DNA of 64,000 bases from Lycocorax pyrrhopterus obiensis (lineage: Eukaryota; Chordata; Aves; Passeriformes; Paradisaeidae), in contig JACSVZ010000024.1 of NCBI GenBank assembly GCA_014706295.1, positions 5,505,969-5,569,968 of the forward strand, in the 5' to 3' direction. A program made the position numbers and the translations under genes. Each line of letters begins with the position of its first letter. Positions within the stretch are counted from its first letter, which is position 1. The notes beneath the pieces were generated by a model. The model did not search any database, was not told the DNA's origin, and was given only the letters and a program-made list of their open reading frames with translations. Below are positions 39,250-64,000 of the stretch, piece after piece.

Positions 39250-40125
39250 CAGAGAAGGCAGAGCCCCTTCCCGTGCCCCGCGCCGCACTCACACCGGGAT
39301 CATCCCTGCCAGGGCTCCCGCAAGGAAAACCCGAGGGAGAAGCGGCGGCGGAGCCCGGCCCGTGTCACCGCCCACGTGCGGGATCCCCAGGGCAGCGCCC
39401 TTCACCCGCACCTGCCCCGCGCCTCGGGCGCTCCTTTTCCGCTGCTGCTGCAACCGCGCAGCTCCCGGCCGAGAACCGGGGCCCGGGCCCGAGAACCGGG
39501 CCTTAGGGGGCGAGAACCGGGGTTCGGGGTGCGAACCGGCCCCGCAGCACCCCGGGACCCCCCGGCCCATCGCTCCCTTGGCACCGGCACCCCCGGCCCG
39601 GCCAGCCCCGCTCCCCCGCCGCAGCACGGCCCGACCCGCCCGCGGTGCCCCCGTTACACCGGGAACCGGCAGCTCCGGGCCCTCCCCCCCACCCCCGTTA
39701 CCGCCCCGGGCGCGGCCCAGCCCCCGGTGGAGCCTCCGCCTTCACCCCCCTGCGGCCCCCCCGTTAAAGCAGCCCCGCGCTGCCCCCCTCCCCGCACCGC
39801 CGTGACGTCACGCGCGCACCCCGTGACGTCAGCGCCGGCGGTCTGACGCAGGTGCCGCCTCGTTCCTCAGCCAACGGGCGCGCAGGGCCCGGCGGCGGCG
39901 CGGCGCATCGGCGGGGCGGTGGGTGCCGGTGCCCGCCCGGTGCCGGTGTGGCGGCGGTTGCGGCGGTTCCGGCGGTACCGGCGCTGAGGGAGCGGCTCGG
40001 CCCGGGGCCTCCAACGGCCGCGCGTGCGCCCGCCCGCGCCACCGCCCAATCAGCGCCCGCCGCGCGGGGGCTGCCGGGAAGCACCGGGGAGACGCGGCAA
40101 CCGCGGCGGGACGCGCTGGGGGGAA
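39250..40125 (-). promoter_or_regulatory. TXLNA: TXLNA CpG-island promoter with twin CREs
   Basis: A dense CpG island upstream of the TXLNA first coding exon, where a non-coding exon 1 is expected. Two perfect TGACGTCA palindromes lie at 39,803-39,810 and 39,824-39,831, 21 bp apart (two helical turns). A half-site TGACG is at 39,843, and a CCAAT box at about 40,046. This predicts CREB/ATF control. Confidence 0.75.
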
Positions 40126-40580
40126 CTACAGCTCCCGGCATGCTCCGCGAGAGAGCGGCCGTAGAAACTACGGCTCCCGGCATGGCCAGCGCGGGGGTTG
40201 CCATGGGAACTACAGCTCCCGGCCTGCTCTGTAGGCCTGGAAGGAGAAGAGGTGGAGGAGGAGGAGGAAGGAAAGGAAGCTGTGGCCTAGAATCCCGCCA
40301 TGCCTCGGGGAATGGGGAGGAAAAAGAGGAGGAGGAGGAGAAGGAGGAAGGGGAGAAGAAAGAAGAGAAACTAGTGCCTAACAACTCCCAGCATGGCACA
40401 CAAATGGCCGACCTGCGGCCTACAACTCCCACCCTGCCCCTCGGGGCGGCGGGTGGGGGGGAAAGGTGTGGAGAAGCAGAGGAGGAGAAACATGAGGAGG
40501 AAAGAAAGGGGAAACTGTGGCCTACATCTCCCAGCACGCCCTGCGCATGGCCGCCCTGGGGACTACAACTCCCAGCACAC
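40124..40580. promoter_or_regulatory. Cluster of eight ACTACAACTCCCAGCATGC-type motifs (ZNF143/THAP11 class)
   Basis: Motif copies start at about 40,124, 40,165, 40,208, 40,285, 40,377, 40,418, 40,520 and 40,561, all in the same orientation. The best are AACTACAGCTCCCGGCATGC and GACTACAACTCCCAGCAC. Spacing is mostly 41-43 bp or about twice that. The consensus matches the extended ZNF143/THAP11 (Staf) site. AG-rich spacer lies between copies. The cluster is between the KPNA6 poly(A) signal and the TXLNA promoter. Confidence 0.8.
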
Positions 40581-40675
40581 CGCGCGCGCGACTCCTCCGT
40601 TACCGGGCACCGGGGGCCCCTCCCAAGGTCACGGAGCCCCCTCAGCCCCCGGACACCCCCATCACAGCACAGCCG

Positions 40676-42043
40676 GTCACCTGCACAGCTGGAGTTTATT
40701 CGTTCCACAACAAGGGCTCAGCTCCCCCGCCCCGCCGCACCCCAGAACTCGGTGTTCGCTCCTCCGTTTTTAATGAAATCGTGGCAAAGTCACTCAAAAG
40801 GATGTGGGGGAACAGGAGAAGCAGCAGGAGAGCCCCTGAGCCCGGGGGTTTCCAGGTGTGCCTGCCTCACAGTGCTAATGTACAGGAATTCCAGAAATGT
40901 CATATATAGTTTTCTCTGTGGCCCAATTAGACAAATATCTACCTATCTATAATATAAAAAATACAGAGATTTGCCATTTTTGGAAGTAAAATGTGCATTA
41001 TCCGACTGTGAGGAGCAGGAGGTAAACCTGAAAACCTGGTGCTGCTGGAGCTCCCACCACCGCTGGCAGGCGGAGCCAAGTCTTCCTCCACCCCAAACCA
41101 CCCCAAGGCAGGAAAAACCCAGAATTCAGACCACGTTCCTCATGGAAAATAAAAGTATTTCAAGTAAAGATGAAGGTGGGTTTCAGCATTTCAGAGCTCT
41201 GGTATCAGTCAGTACAATGCAAACCAAACCTGTGCAACAGCAGCTGTGCTTCCTGCTCCAAAAAAAATCCACCCCAGTTCCCATCTTTGGGCTCTTGTTG
41301 CTTTTTTTTTTTTTGTTTTGAATCCTTGGAAATACCACTAGCAGTTCTTCAAAAAACAACCAAAAAATATATCTAGACAAAGGGAAGCAGCAGAAAAAAA
41401 AAACCAAACAAAACTTCCCAGCAGTGAGAGAATTTCTCATTTTTCTGTCCATTTTCAGTATTTTTCATCAAGGAACTGGCCCGTGGGAGGAAGGCCAGGG
41501 CTAAACTTTGCTCTTGGCATATAAAGAGTCTTTAATAAAGAGTAACATGTGCAAAAACAAAAAGAAAAACCAAAAAATAAAACAAAAAAAAAAGAAGAAA
41601 AAAAAATTAAATAGATCAACCCACGTTTTGCAGAATTACTGTGGCCAGAACAGCTCCCTCCTCCTCTCCGTGTCCTCACCCAACCCAAGGCCGCAGCACC
41701 CGAGGTAAGAACTGCATTGGGGAGACACCACCACAAAGAAGAAGCCACCAAGAGGTGCCACCTGTCACCTCCGTGTCCTTCCTGCCTCCAAAGACACGTG
41801 AGCAGCAGCCCAAAGAAACGAGGAGCAGAAATTCCCCTTCTTTTTTTTTTTTTCTCCCGGGAGCGCCGTTTGCATTTGCAGAGTTTTCCTAAACAGGTGG
41901 AGCAAGTGTCCAACCTTCCCCCAGGCAGGACCAGCAGCTGCTCTCCCAAACTTTCCAGAAAGTTTGTGGTGGTTTTTTTTTTTTTTTTTTGGGGGGGGTT
42001 GGTTTTTTTTTTTTTGTTTTGGGATTCTCCCCAAGGGGAATTA
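40676..42043 (-). other. KPNA6: KPNA6 3'UTR with poly(A) signal
   Basis: The minus strand after the KPNA6 stop runs about 1.35 kb to AATAAA at 40,700-40,695. It carries several long T/A homopolymers (for example 41,300, 41,585, 41,850 and 41,970-42,015). Confidence 0.75.
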
Positions 42044-57149
<15,106 letters not shown>

Positions 57150-57344
57150 CGCGGCGGCTGCGGCGACGGCTCCGGTGGTGGTGGCGGCGGCCAAAATATG
57201 GCGGCACCGGGCGGGGCGCGGGCCGGACGGCGGCCGCGAGGGGCCAAACCTGTGCGCGCGGAGGGCGGCGGGGCGCGGCGGCGGCGCTCGGGTGCCCCCA
57301 GCGGGCGGGGGCGGAACTGCCCTGGCGGTGGTGTCCGGTCACTC

Positions 57345-57425
57345 GGGTTCTGCCACCTCTGTTCTGTCACCTCTGTTCTGCCACTCGTGTCCCTTCACTC
57401 GTGTCCCATCACTCGTGTCAAGTAA
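57345..57425. repeat. Short TCACTCGTGTCCC repeat, left half
   Basis: Units of 15-17 bp such as TTCTGCCACTCGTGTCCC are repeated about five times. Related units resume at 57,718-57,780 on the other side of the CR1/telomere block. Confidence 0.75.
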
Positions 57426-57690
57426 TGACAAGTTTAGGTTGGATATTGGGAAGAAATTCTTCCCTGTGCAGGGCTGGGAGGGATTTCCCAGAGAAGCTGT
57501 GGCTGTCCCATCCCTGCAATTATCCCAGGCCAGGTTGGACAGGGCTTGGAGCAACCTGGGATAGTGGAAGATGTCACTGCCCTTGGCAGGGGGTGGCACT
57601 GGATGAGCTTTCAGCTCCTTCCAAATCATTCCATGATTCTGTGAAGCTTTAAAAGTGTCCTTTGAGGTGGGATCTTGCTTGTCGTGATCT
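57426..57690 (+). mobile_element. CR1-containing inverted-repeat arm B upstream of KPNA6
   Basis: A forward CR1 3' region (GACAAGTTTAGGTTGGATAT to CCTTCCAAATCATTCCATGA) followed by the tail GTGAAGCTTTAA and GGTGGGATCTTGCTTGTC. It is the inverted partner of 55,794-56,058. Confidence 0.9.
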
Positions 57691-57698
57691 CGTCAGGA

Positions 57699-57719
57699 CC
57701 CTAACCCTAACCCTAACCC
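57699..57719. repeat. Interstitial telomere-type repeat (CCCTAA)3CCC
   Basis: Three exact CCCTAA units plus CCC, 21 nt in total, 9 bp from the end of inverted-repeat arm B. On the minus strand this is four GGG runs separated by TTA, the minimal telomeric G-quadruplex arrangement. Confidence 0.95.
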
Positions 57720-57780
57720 ATTCGTGTTCTGTCACTCGTGCCCCAGCACTCAAGTCCCACCCCCTCGTTCGTGTCCCATT
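57718..57780. repeat. Short TCACTCGTGYCCC repeat, right half
   Basis: TTCTGTCACTCGTGCCCC and related units, continuing the array interrupted by 57,426-57,717. Confidence 0.65.
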
Positions 57781-58195
57781 CCCTCGGCTGCAGAGAAGGA
57801 AAAGAGCTGGTGGAGCCCAGCGTTTCCCCACGAGGAGCATCCCTTGGGAATGGTGCCAGGCTGTAAGGAGCCCTTGGGACAAATTCCCTCCAGTGCCAGC
57901 AGCCCAGTGATGTCATGGAATCATGGAATATCCCAACTCGGAAGGCACTGCTGGATGGCGATTTCCATCTATCCAGGCTCGTGGGTGATGTGCCAGGCAG
58001 AGACAAGCCTGGGTCACACTGGGTGGTTTTATGGGGTCACTCAAAGCCCTGAAAAGTGGGGGACAGAGCTCCAAGGAGCCTGAGGCATTGGGGGTCCCTT
58101 TCCCTCTCCTGATGGAGATGGGAGGAAAGAAAAATTGTCTGTGTCATCCCCATCACAGAGGAAATGAGAACACCCGGGACTGGCAGAGACTCAGA
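57781..58195. other. Spacer between the KPNA6 upstream region and the BSDC1 3' end
   Basis: No gene is seen. A possible short CR1-like remnant (TCATGGAATCATGGAATATC) lies at about 57,912-57,960. Confidence 0.4.
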
Positions 58196-59883
58196 GAATT
58201 CCTTTAATTGCTGTTAACTGCAAGTCTGTAAAAGGTTTGGAGAAAGTCGTCGTTACAAAACTACCAGCTGTTAGAATTGTTCCTGGTTTGTCACCCCAGC
58301 TAGAAAAGGCTCAGGGAGATGCGGAATAGTTCAAGAACAGAGAATATTGCACAACCAACCCAACGGTTAATTCGACTAAAGAAGAAAAGAAAGTGACACA
58401 GATGCTGCACCCTCGAGCTCTGCTGTGGGATCAGCTGGGACTCACACCAGCCCCAGGTCCCCACTGGTGTCCCCTGTGTCCCCTGCCCACCACAATCTGA
58501 GGCAGGACAAGGTGAGGCTCTGCTGGACCCACCACATCCCAGGCAGGAGCAGAGCTGTCCCCACTCCCCAGGGGTTTGGCAGGACAAGGATGCTCCTACC
58601 AGGAGTCACCCCAAAGGAGGAAAAACCAACCCCAAAACCCCAACTCTTCTAAGTGCACCTCGTTTAGTGCTGTTCAAACTCAGCAGGAAAACCCCAGCCC
58701 CGGTGGAGCAGCCCTGGAAGGGGCAGCACAAAGGCAGAAAAGTGTCACCCCACCACCCCAAAGGCCAGGGAGAGCAGCGAGGCCACTGTCCCCTTGGGAT
58801 AACTGTGCAATAGCAACATCTCGTGTCATGACAAGGAAACTGCCCCAAAAAGAGGCCGTGGGGCCGAAGGAAGCGTCACAAGCTTAAGTGAAGGGACCCA
58901 AGTGAGCACAGCAAAGCTCGTGGTGGCTGCAGGGCCTGGCACGGGTGGGACAGGGGGCAGATGGGGACACACGGCCTCAGCCAACAGAGACCACCCACAT
59001 TTGGGGGTCTCTCTCTCCCCAGGCTGGGAGAGGGAACGGCCAAGCAGAGGTTGAAGTGGTCAGTGGGTCAGGCTGGGGCTTTGCAAGGGCTGAACCGGGC
59101 ACCACAATGAGGGGGTTCTGTTCCAGGGTGACCCAAACCTCTGCCAGCCCGGCAGGGCTCAAGTAAGAGCAAGCCACAAGGATTTTGCTTGGAGAATTTA
59201 ACTAGAAAGACACAAAACCCAGTGCAGGAAGGTGGTGCAGCTGCAAAGGGGGGAGCAGCAGGCCTTGGCTCTTTGAGGAACTGCTGGAAACGGGAGTTTC
59301 CACGAGATAAAGCTTCCAAGACAAAAAGCCAGGCAGAAGCTCAGGGTTTGGCAGGGGGTTTGGCTCCTTCCAGGGTCAGAGCCACAAGCCAAGTGCCTTT
59401 TTCTGCAGCACCTCCAGCCCCCAGGCCCTCCCTGGGTGTTGCTTTCTGGGTGGGAATTGCGGAGTAGCGAGCGGAGCAGGCACAGCCACATCCAGGAGCC
59501 TCTCAGCTGTAGGTTACACGTGCACACACAAGCAAGGAAGGAGCCAGCTGGCAGCCTGGCAGCCCCCAGCACACCTGGCAGGGCTCTGAGTGCCCAGGGA
59601 CCCTCACTCTGCTCTTCCCAACACGTCGGGGTCAGTTTTGGCTTTGCCAGTCTCTAGGACCTATGGAGAAGTTGGGCTCCCCGTGTACCAGTGACCTCCT
59701 GCTTCCTCCTCCTGGATCTGAAGGGGTCACTTGAGTTGCCCACAGGTTTCAGCAGGAATGGAACTCCTCCAGCCTGGAACTGCAATCCCCAGCACAGTCA
59801 CACACAAAGGAACAGCCGGTCCGTGATTGAATTCACATTCGATGGTGGAAATGAGCCTGTGACACACACTGGAAGCAGCTGCT
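58196..59883 (-). other. BSDC1: BSDC1 3'UTR
   Basis: ATTAAA on the minus strand at 58,208-58,203 would give a 3'UTR of about 1.7 kb. A much earlier AATAAA (59,888-59,883) overlaps the stop codon itself, so a very short form is conceivable but unlikely to be the main end. Confidence 0.5.
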
Positions 59884-62800
59884 TTATTCCCAGTCTTCCC
59901 ACTCTTCATCTTCCAGCTGCAAACAGGAGGAAGTTTGTTTCTGAACTGTTTCTGAGCTGTTTCTGAGCTGTTTTCAACAGTTTGTTTCTGTAACCCGACA
60001 GCTCCTCCTGCCCAGGGCACCTGACTCGGCACAAAGCCCAAGGTATCCTCACGCTCCCACACCTTCCCAACAGGGATCTGCCTGCTCTGTCCCCCTTGGG
60101 AAACCTCAGCACACTCATCCCACCAGCCCCTCTCTGCTCATGCAGCATCACCCCGAGGGGTTGGTGATGCTTTTGGGGAGCACTTTTGCCTCCCCTGACT
60201 CACCTCCCCAGACATTTCCACCTTGGAGAGCGCCAGCTGCACCTCCTCTTCGGTCATGTCCAGATCAAAGTCCTTCTCCCAGTCCTCGCTGATATCCGTG
60301 CTGGAGCCTGGAAGCACAAACATCCCCACTGAGCCACCAGAGCTGGTCCCAAAGCCCTGGAATTCCCAAGGCTCAGAGCTACCACAGCCTGCCTGAGGAG
60401 GGAAAGCCTCCACATTCCCAGGAACAGCTCTCTGACAGAGATGGGATGGACTGAGCTTGCTTCCCTGGGGGAACAAGTGGGAGAGGTGGATGCTCAAACA
60501 TTTTCTCCTCTGGCCTGGGAGAACTGGGACGTGTCAGCTTCCAGTCACACAGAAAATGCAGTGGGTAAAGAATGACAGGAGGGACTTAGATATGGGGACT
60601 GTCATTGTCCCAGCAGGGACATTCCGAGGGATGACAGGCAGAGGGAAGGAATCACCACATTCCCTCCACAGAGCACGGCCTTTCCTGGCATCCAAGGACC
60701 AAAGGCCTATTCTGCTCAGCCAGCAGACCTTGGATTTCTTTCCCTTTCCTCTCCTCCATCCCCATAAACCCAGAGCCCTTTCCCCAAGAGCTGCCCCTCC
60801 CAGCAGGTTCCCAGGCTCCACACAAACCTTTCTTGCCGTTGTTGGAGGGGGTGGATTTGCCACTATCCGAGTTGAGCTCGAAGACTCTCAGATCTGTGGG
60901 CCCTTCCTCTCTCAGAGTCTCTGTCCTGCCCTGGCCTTTGCTCTCCAGCTCCTTGAGCTCTCTTCCAGCCGCTGGCTCCGAGGATGCTGCTGATTCCTCG
61001 GCAGGTGCAGAAGACTGAGCAGCTTCTGGGGGCTTTGGCAGGCAGCTCTGCTCTTCCAAGGTGGCCTCCACCAGCCTCTGGGAGAGGTCCCCGGTGCCCG
61101 TGGGTGGAGCTGCAGTCTGTAGCTGGGTGGCAGGCACAGAGGCAGGGTTTGCAATCTGAGTCACAAGGGACACGCTCTCGCTGCTCTCCGAGGGGCTCTG
61201 CTCCACTGGGACCAGCTCTGGGGGCAGCACAGCCCAGCTCTCCCCGGAGGGGCCCTTGGCAGCAGCGGGGTGGTTTCCCTCAGGGGCTGCCGGGGTGGGT
61301 TCTTTCTGTGCTGCTCCTGGAAATGTGATGTTTGCACAAGGCAGGGGGGACATCCCCAAGAACTCCTCTGTAGGGAGGCAGAAGAGAAGGGAGAGATGTT
61401 TCAGCAAGTGCAGCAGCAGCTGGGCTGGGAGCTGGATTTCACAGAATGAAGGAATGGCCTGAGCTGGGAGGGACCCACAGGGATCATGGAGTCCAGCCCC
61501 TGGCCCTGCACAGACACCCCAACAATCCCCAACTCTGTGCATCCCTAAGAGCATTGTCCTGGAGCTCTGGCAGCTTTGGGGCCGTGACCATTCCCTGGGG
61601 AGCCTGGTCAGTGCCCCAACACCCTCTGGGGGAAGAGCATTTTCCTGATATCCAACCTGAACCACCCCGACACAGCTCCAGCCATTCCCTCAGATCCCAT
61701 CACTGGTCACACAGAGCAGAGACTGGAGCTGCCCCTTCACTGCCCCTTGTGATTTGTGGGAGTGAGGAAGATGATGAATTCTCCACAAAGCCTCCCAGAG
61801 CCCCAAAACCTGACCCACCTTCATCCTCCTCCCAGCCTGGCTCCTCTTGGTGCATGCTCTGCTCCGCTCGCTGCTTCAGAGCCTCCCTCCGGGCTTCGTC
61901 CTGCAGGGAATTCCACGTCAGCAGCTGCTCACATCCCCAATCCCTTTCTTCCCCCGGGCATTTCGGCATCACTGACTCCAAGAAGGCAGCCCAGATCCCT
62001 GTTTTCCCAGGAAAAGCACCCCCAGGGAGCCCCCCAGCCTGACCCACCTGCTCCAGGCGATGCACTTTGTAGAAGTAGCGCTGCCAGAACTCTGAGTGGG
62101 AAACAGCCACAGGGACCTGGGAAAGGGATCAGGAAAGGGATGAGCCCCTCAGGGGGAGAGCTGCAGCTGCTGCCGTGCCCCCCTCTCCTCCCAAAGCTTG
62201 CAGCTACCATTTTAATGGAATCATTTTACCATAATTTACCACGCAAGCACAGTTGTTTCCATTCCAGCTGCAAGGGGCAAACAGCTCAGGGCTTCCCTGC
62301 AGCATTCCCCAAGTCAGGAATTGCCCAGGCAGGGCCTCACCATTTTGGTGTAGAGTGCCCGGATGGAAGGGCTGGTTGCCAGCAGCTCTGCAATCTGCCC
62401 TTTCTTCTCCTCCAGGTTGAACTGAGCGAGCCAGGCCTCGAGCAGCTCAGCAGGGCCTGTTTGGGACAAGCACAGGGATAACAATCCTCGGCACAAAAGG
62501 GCAGGAAGACTTTGGGAAGTTTCATTGGAAAGATGCTGGGGCAAAGGAGGAGGGAGACACAGGGCTCAGAGCTCCTCTGCCAGCCCAAGGCCACGTGGCA
62601 CCAGTTTAAACTGGGCCAGTAAACTCAGCCTAAGCTGGTCCTTGATGTAAGAGCCAGATCTGCTCTCCACAGCTGGCCCAGCTACAGCCAAACCAGTCCT
62701 GCTGGCCAAAAGCTTTGGGGAATTCCAACTGACCCCCAGACCCCCCAGGAGCAGCACCCTGGACCCCCCTGGACCCTCCCATACCATCGGGCTCGTTGCA

Positions 62801-63837
62801 GTAGGTGGCTGGGTCGGACTGGAGGCTGTAGAGACGAGCCTGGAGGAGACACACAGGGACAGCTGTCAGGGGAGGGCCAGCAGCAGAGCCAGGGGACAGG
62901 GCTGAGGATGGCACATGCCAGAGCTTCCCCCCGGCAATGGCACACTCACCTTGGCACTGTCGTAGGGCTCGGTGGTACCTGAGGGTGTTGCCATCAGTGT
63001 TATAACGTCACAGTCAATGGTCTTGTCCGGTGAGGGAGCAAAGGTGTCCGAGATGACCCCCAGGAAGTCAGACAGCCCCTTCCTCACCTTTTCCGTGGCA
63101 CCTGAGGAACCTTCCGTCCTCTTCAAGGGAAGAGGCAGCACAGTGTCAGTAACATCCCAGAATTGCTGGGTAGGATCCTCAAGGAAGCAGGATCTCTCCC
63201 TTCAGGAAAGTGCTACGGAGGTGACTGGGCTGGAAGGGTGTGGTGGGAAGCACCTGCCTCAGGGGGGGAACTGAGCTGAGGCTCTGTGGGAAGGACACAG
63301 CCAGGTTTGGGGCTGGCTGCTCTGGGGTGGGACTGTCTCAGCAGCAGCTGTGCAGGGCTGAGGCTCACAGCTCGTGTGGAGAGCCCGTGTCCCCCTACAG
63401 TGACACTGCCAGTGTCCCACCTGCTCAGGGTAAGGGGAGAGGGAACCACAGGAACCCTCCTCTGCTCATCTGCAAGGGCACGGAGTGAGAGGACACTTAA
63501 GCTGAAGGAAGGAGGGGTTAGATGGGATATTGGGAAGAAATTCTTCCCTGTCAGGGTGGTGGGATGGAATTCCCAGAGAAGCTGTGGCTTTCCCCATCCC
63601 TGGATATGTTCCAGGCTAGGATGGACGAGGCTTGGAGCAACCTGGGATGGTGGAAGGTGTCCCTGCCCATTGCAGGGGGTGGCACTGGATGATCTTGAAG
63701 CTCTCCCAGCCCCTACTCACTGCCAGCTTGTCCTTGACCACGCTGGCCGTGGCGGCGATGGTGCAGGCTGTGTCGTGCTGCACCACCTGGGTGAACTCAG
63801 CCAGGTCCCGCTTCATGAATTCCAAAGCCTCTGTGGA
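59884..63837 (-). CDS. BSDC1: BSDC1, BSD domain-containing protein 1, 3' nine coding exons (5' end outside window)
   Basis: Exons: 63837-63721, 63120-62950, 62839-62785, 62456-62341, 62116-62048, 61900-61819, 61367-60828, 60307-60204, 59916-59884 (428 residues plus stop). It begins STEALEFMKRDLAEFTQVVQ. It continues GLSDFLGVISDTFAPSPDKT and ARLYSLQSDPATYCNEPDG, then the BSD domain around SPSIRALYTKM and VAVSHSEFWQRYFYKVHRLE. A 180-residue low-complexity exon follows, then DLRVFELNSDSGKSTPSNNG. It ends DWEKDFDLDMTEEEVQLALS and LEDEEWEDWE. Human BSDC1 has about 24 residues before STEAL, which must lie to the right of 64,000. The molecular role is poorly known. KLARTEGSS has one residue more than my memory of human, from the exon 63120 acceptor position. 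Confidence 0.93.
61438..61740 (-). mobile_element. CR1 LINE fragment (different subfamily) in BSDC1 intron
   Basis: Reverse-oriented CACAGAATGAAGGAATGGCC, GAGCTGGGAGGGACCCACAG, GGATCATGGAGTCCAGCCCC and later CTGATATCCAACCTGAACC. This is the 3' part of a CR1 subfamily other than the 57.4-kb type. Confidence 0.75.
63500..63710 (+). mobile_element. CR1 LINE fragment next to a BSDC1 splice donor
   Basis: Forward CR1 3' region: GATGGGATATTGGGAAGAAA, CAGAGAAGCTGTGGCTTTCC, GGCTTGGAGCAACCTGGGAT, GGTGGCACTGGATGATCTTG. Its 3' end is about 10 bp from the donor of the BSDC1 exon ending at 63,721. Confidence 0.88.
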
Positions 63838-64000
63838 CTGCAAGGAGACAGCAGATGGATTGTCCAGGCTTCTGGTTCTCCAACAAAGCCAGGATCGCTT
63901 CCAGCACGTTACAAAAACTCAAGTGTGAAAGTTTAGCCCAGCTGAGCCCTCACCCCAACCCGGGCAATGCGTGAGACCAGAATAACCTGAATAACAACAG
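63838..64000 (-). other. BSDC1: BSDC1 intron, right edge of window
   Basis: Intronic sequence upstream of the first BSDC1 exon seen. The N-terminal exon is not inside the window. Confidence 0.6.

Noticed and set aside
57699..57719. Telomere repeat considered as a chromosome end
   Set aside because: Only 21 nt, internal, with ordinary genes continuing on both sides.

Overview
The window looks like a gene-dense, GC-rich stretch of a bird genome, probably a microchromosome. Three things point there: many 5'-truncated CR1 LINE fragments and no mammalian repeats, short introns full of minisatellites, and a gene set matching human 1p35. That block corresponds, from memory, to chicken chromosome 23. 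Eleven vertebrate protein-coding genes were recognised by reading exons, splice sites and proteins directly. Nine are complete in their coding parts. HDAC1 is cut by the left edge and BSDC1 by the right edge. For every complete gene the exon lengths add up to a whole number of codons with consistent splice phases.

Layout, left to right: HDAC1 exon 1 (-); LCK (-, 12 coding exons, 508 aa); FAM167B (-); an intact MTMR9-like pseudophosphatase gene (+), whose human positional counterpart MTMR9LP is a pseudogene; EIF3I (-); TMEM234 (+), sharing a 119-bp bidirectional promoter with EIF3I; IQCC (-); CCDC28B (-); TXLNA (-); KPNA6 (-); BSDC1 (-). Human DCDC2B, expected between TMEM234 and IQCC, is not seen. 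The order HDAC1 to KPNA6 is the human order read backwards, but BSDC1 follows KPNA6 on the same strand. One inversion of the KPNA6-HDAC1 block relative to human would produce this, with a breakpoint between KPNA6 exon 1 and the BSDC1 3' end.

Functionally the genes are unrelated neighbours: T-cell kinase signalling (LCK), chromatin (HDAC1), translation initiation (EIF3I), nuclear import (KPNA6), vesicle traffic (TXLNA), cilium or BBS modification (CCDC28B) and phosphoinositide regulation (MTMR9-like). No shared pathway is implied.

The unusual content is mostly non-coding. LCK intron 5 (498 nt) is exactly six head-to-tail copies of an 83-nt unit whose edges are the splice sites. In LCK intron 11 and CCDC28B intron 2, the minisatellite unit contains the 3' splice junction and the first bases of the next exon. 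EIF3I intron 1 holds a nearly perfect 38-bp-stem palindrome with a 3-nt loop. Eight copies of an ACTACAACTCCCAGCATGC-like motif (ZNF143/THAP11 type) sit between KPNA6 and TXLNA. At the inferred inversion breakpoint a 21-nt telomere-type repeat lies beside one arm of a 265-bp inverted CR1 pair that flanks the KPNA6 promoter. No prokaryotic-type operon, CRISPR array, tRNA or rRNA gene was seen.
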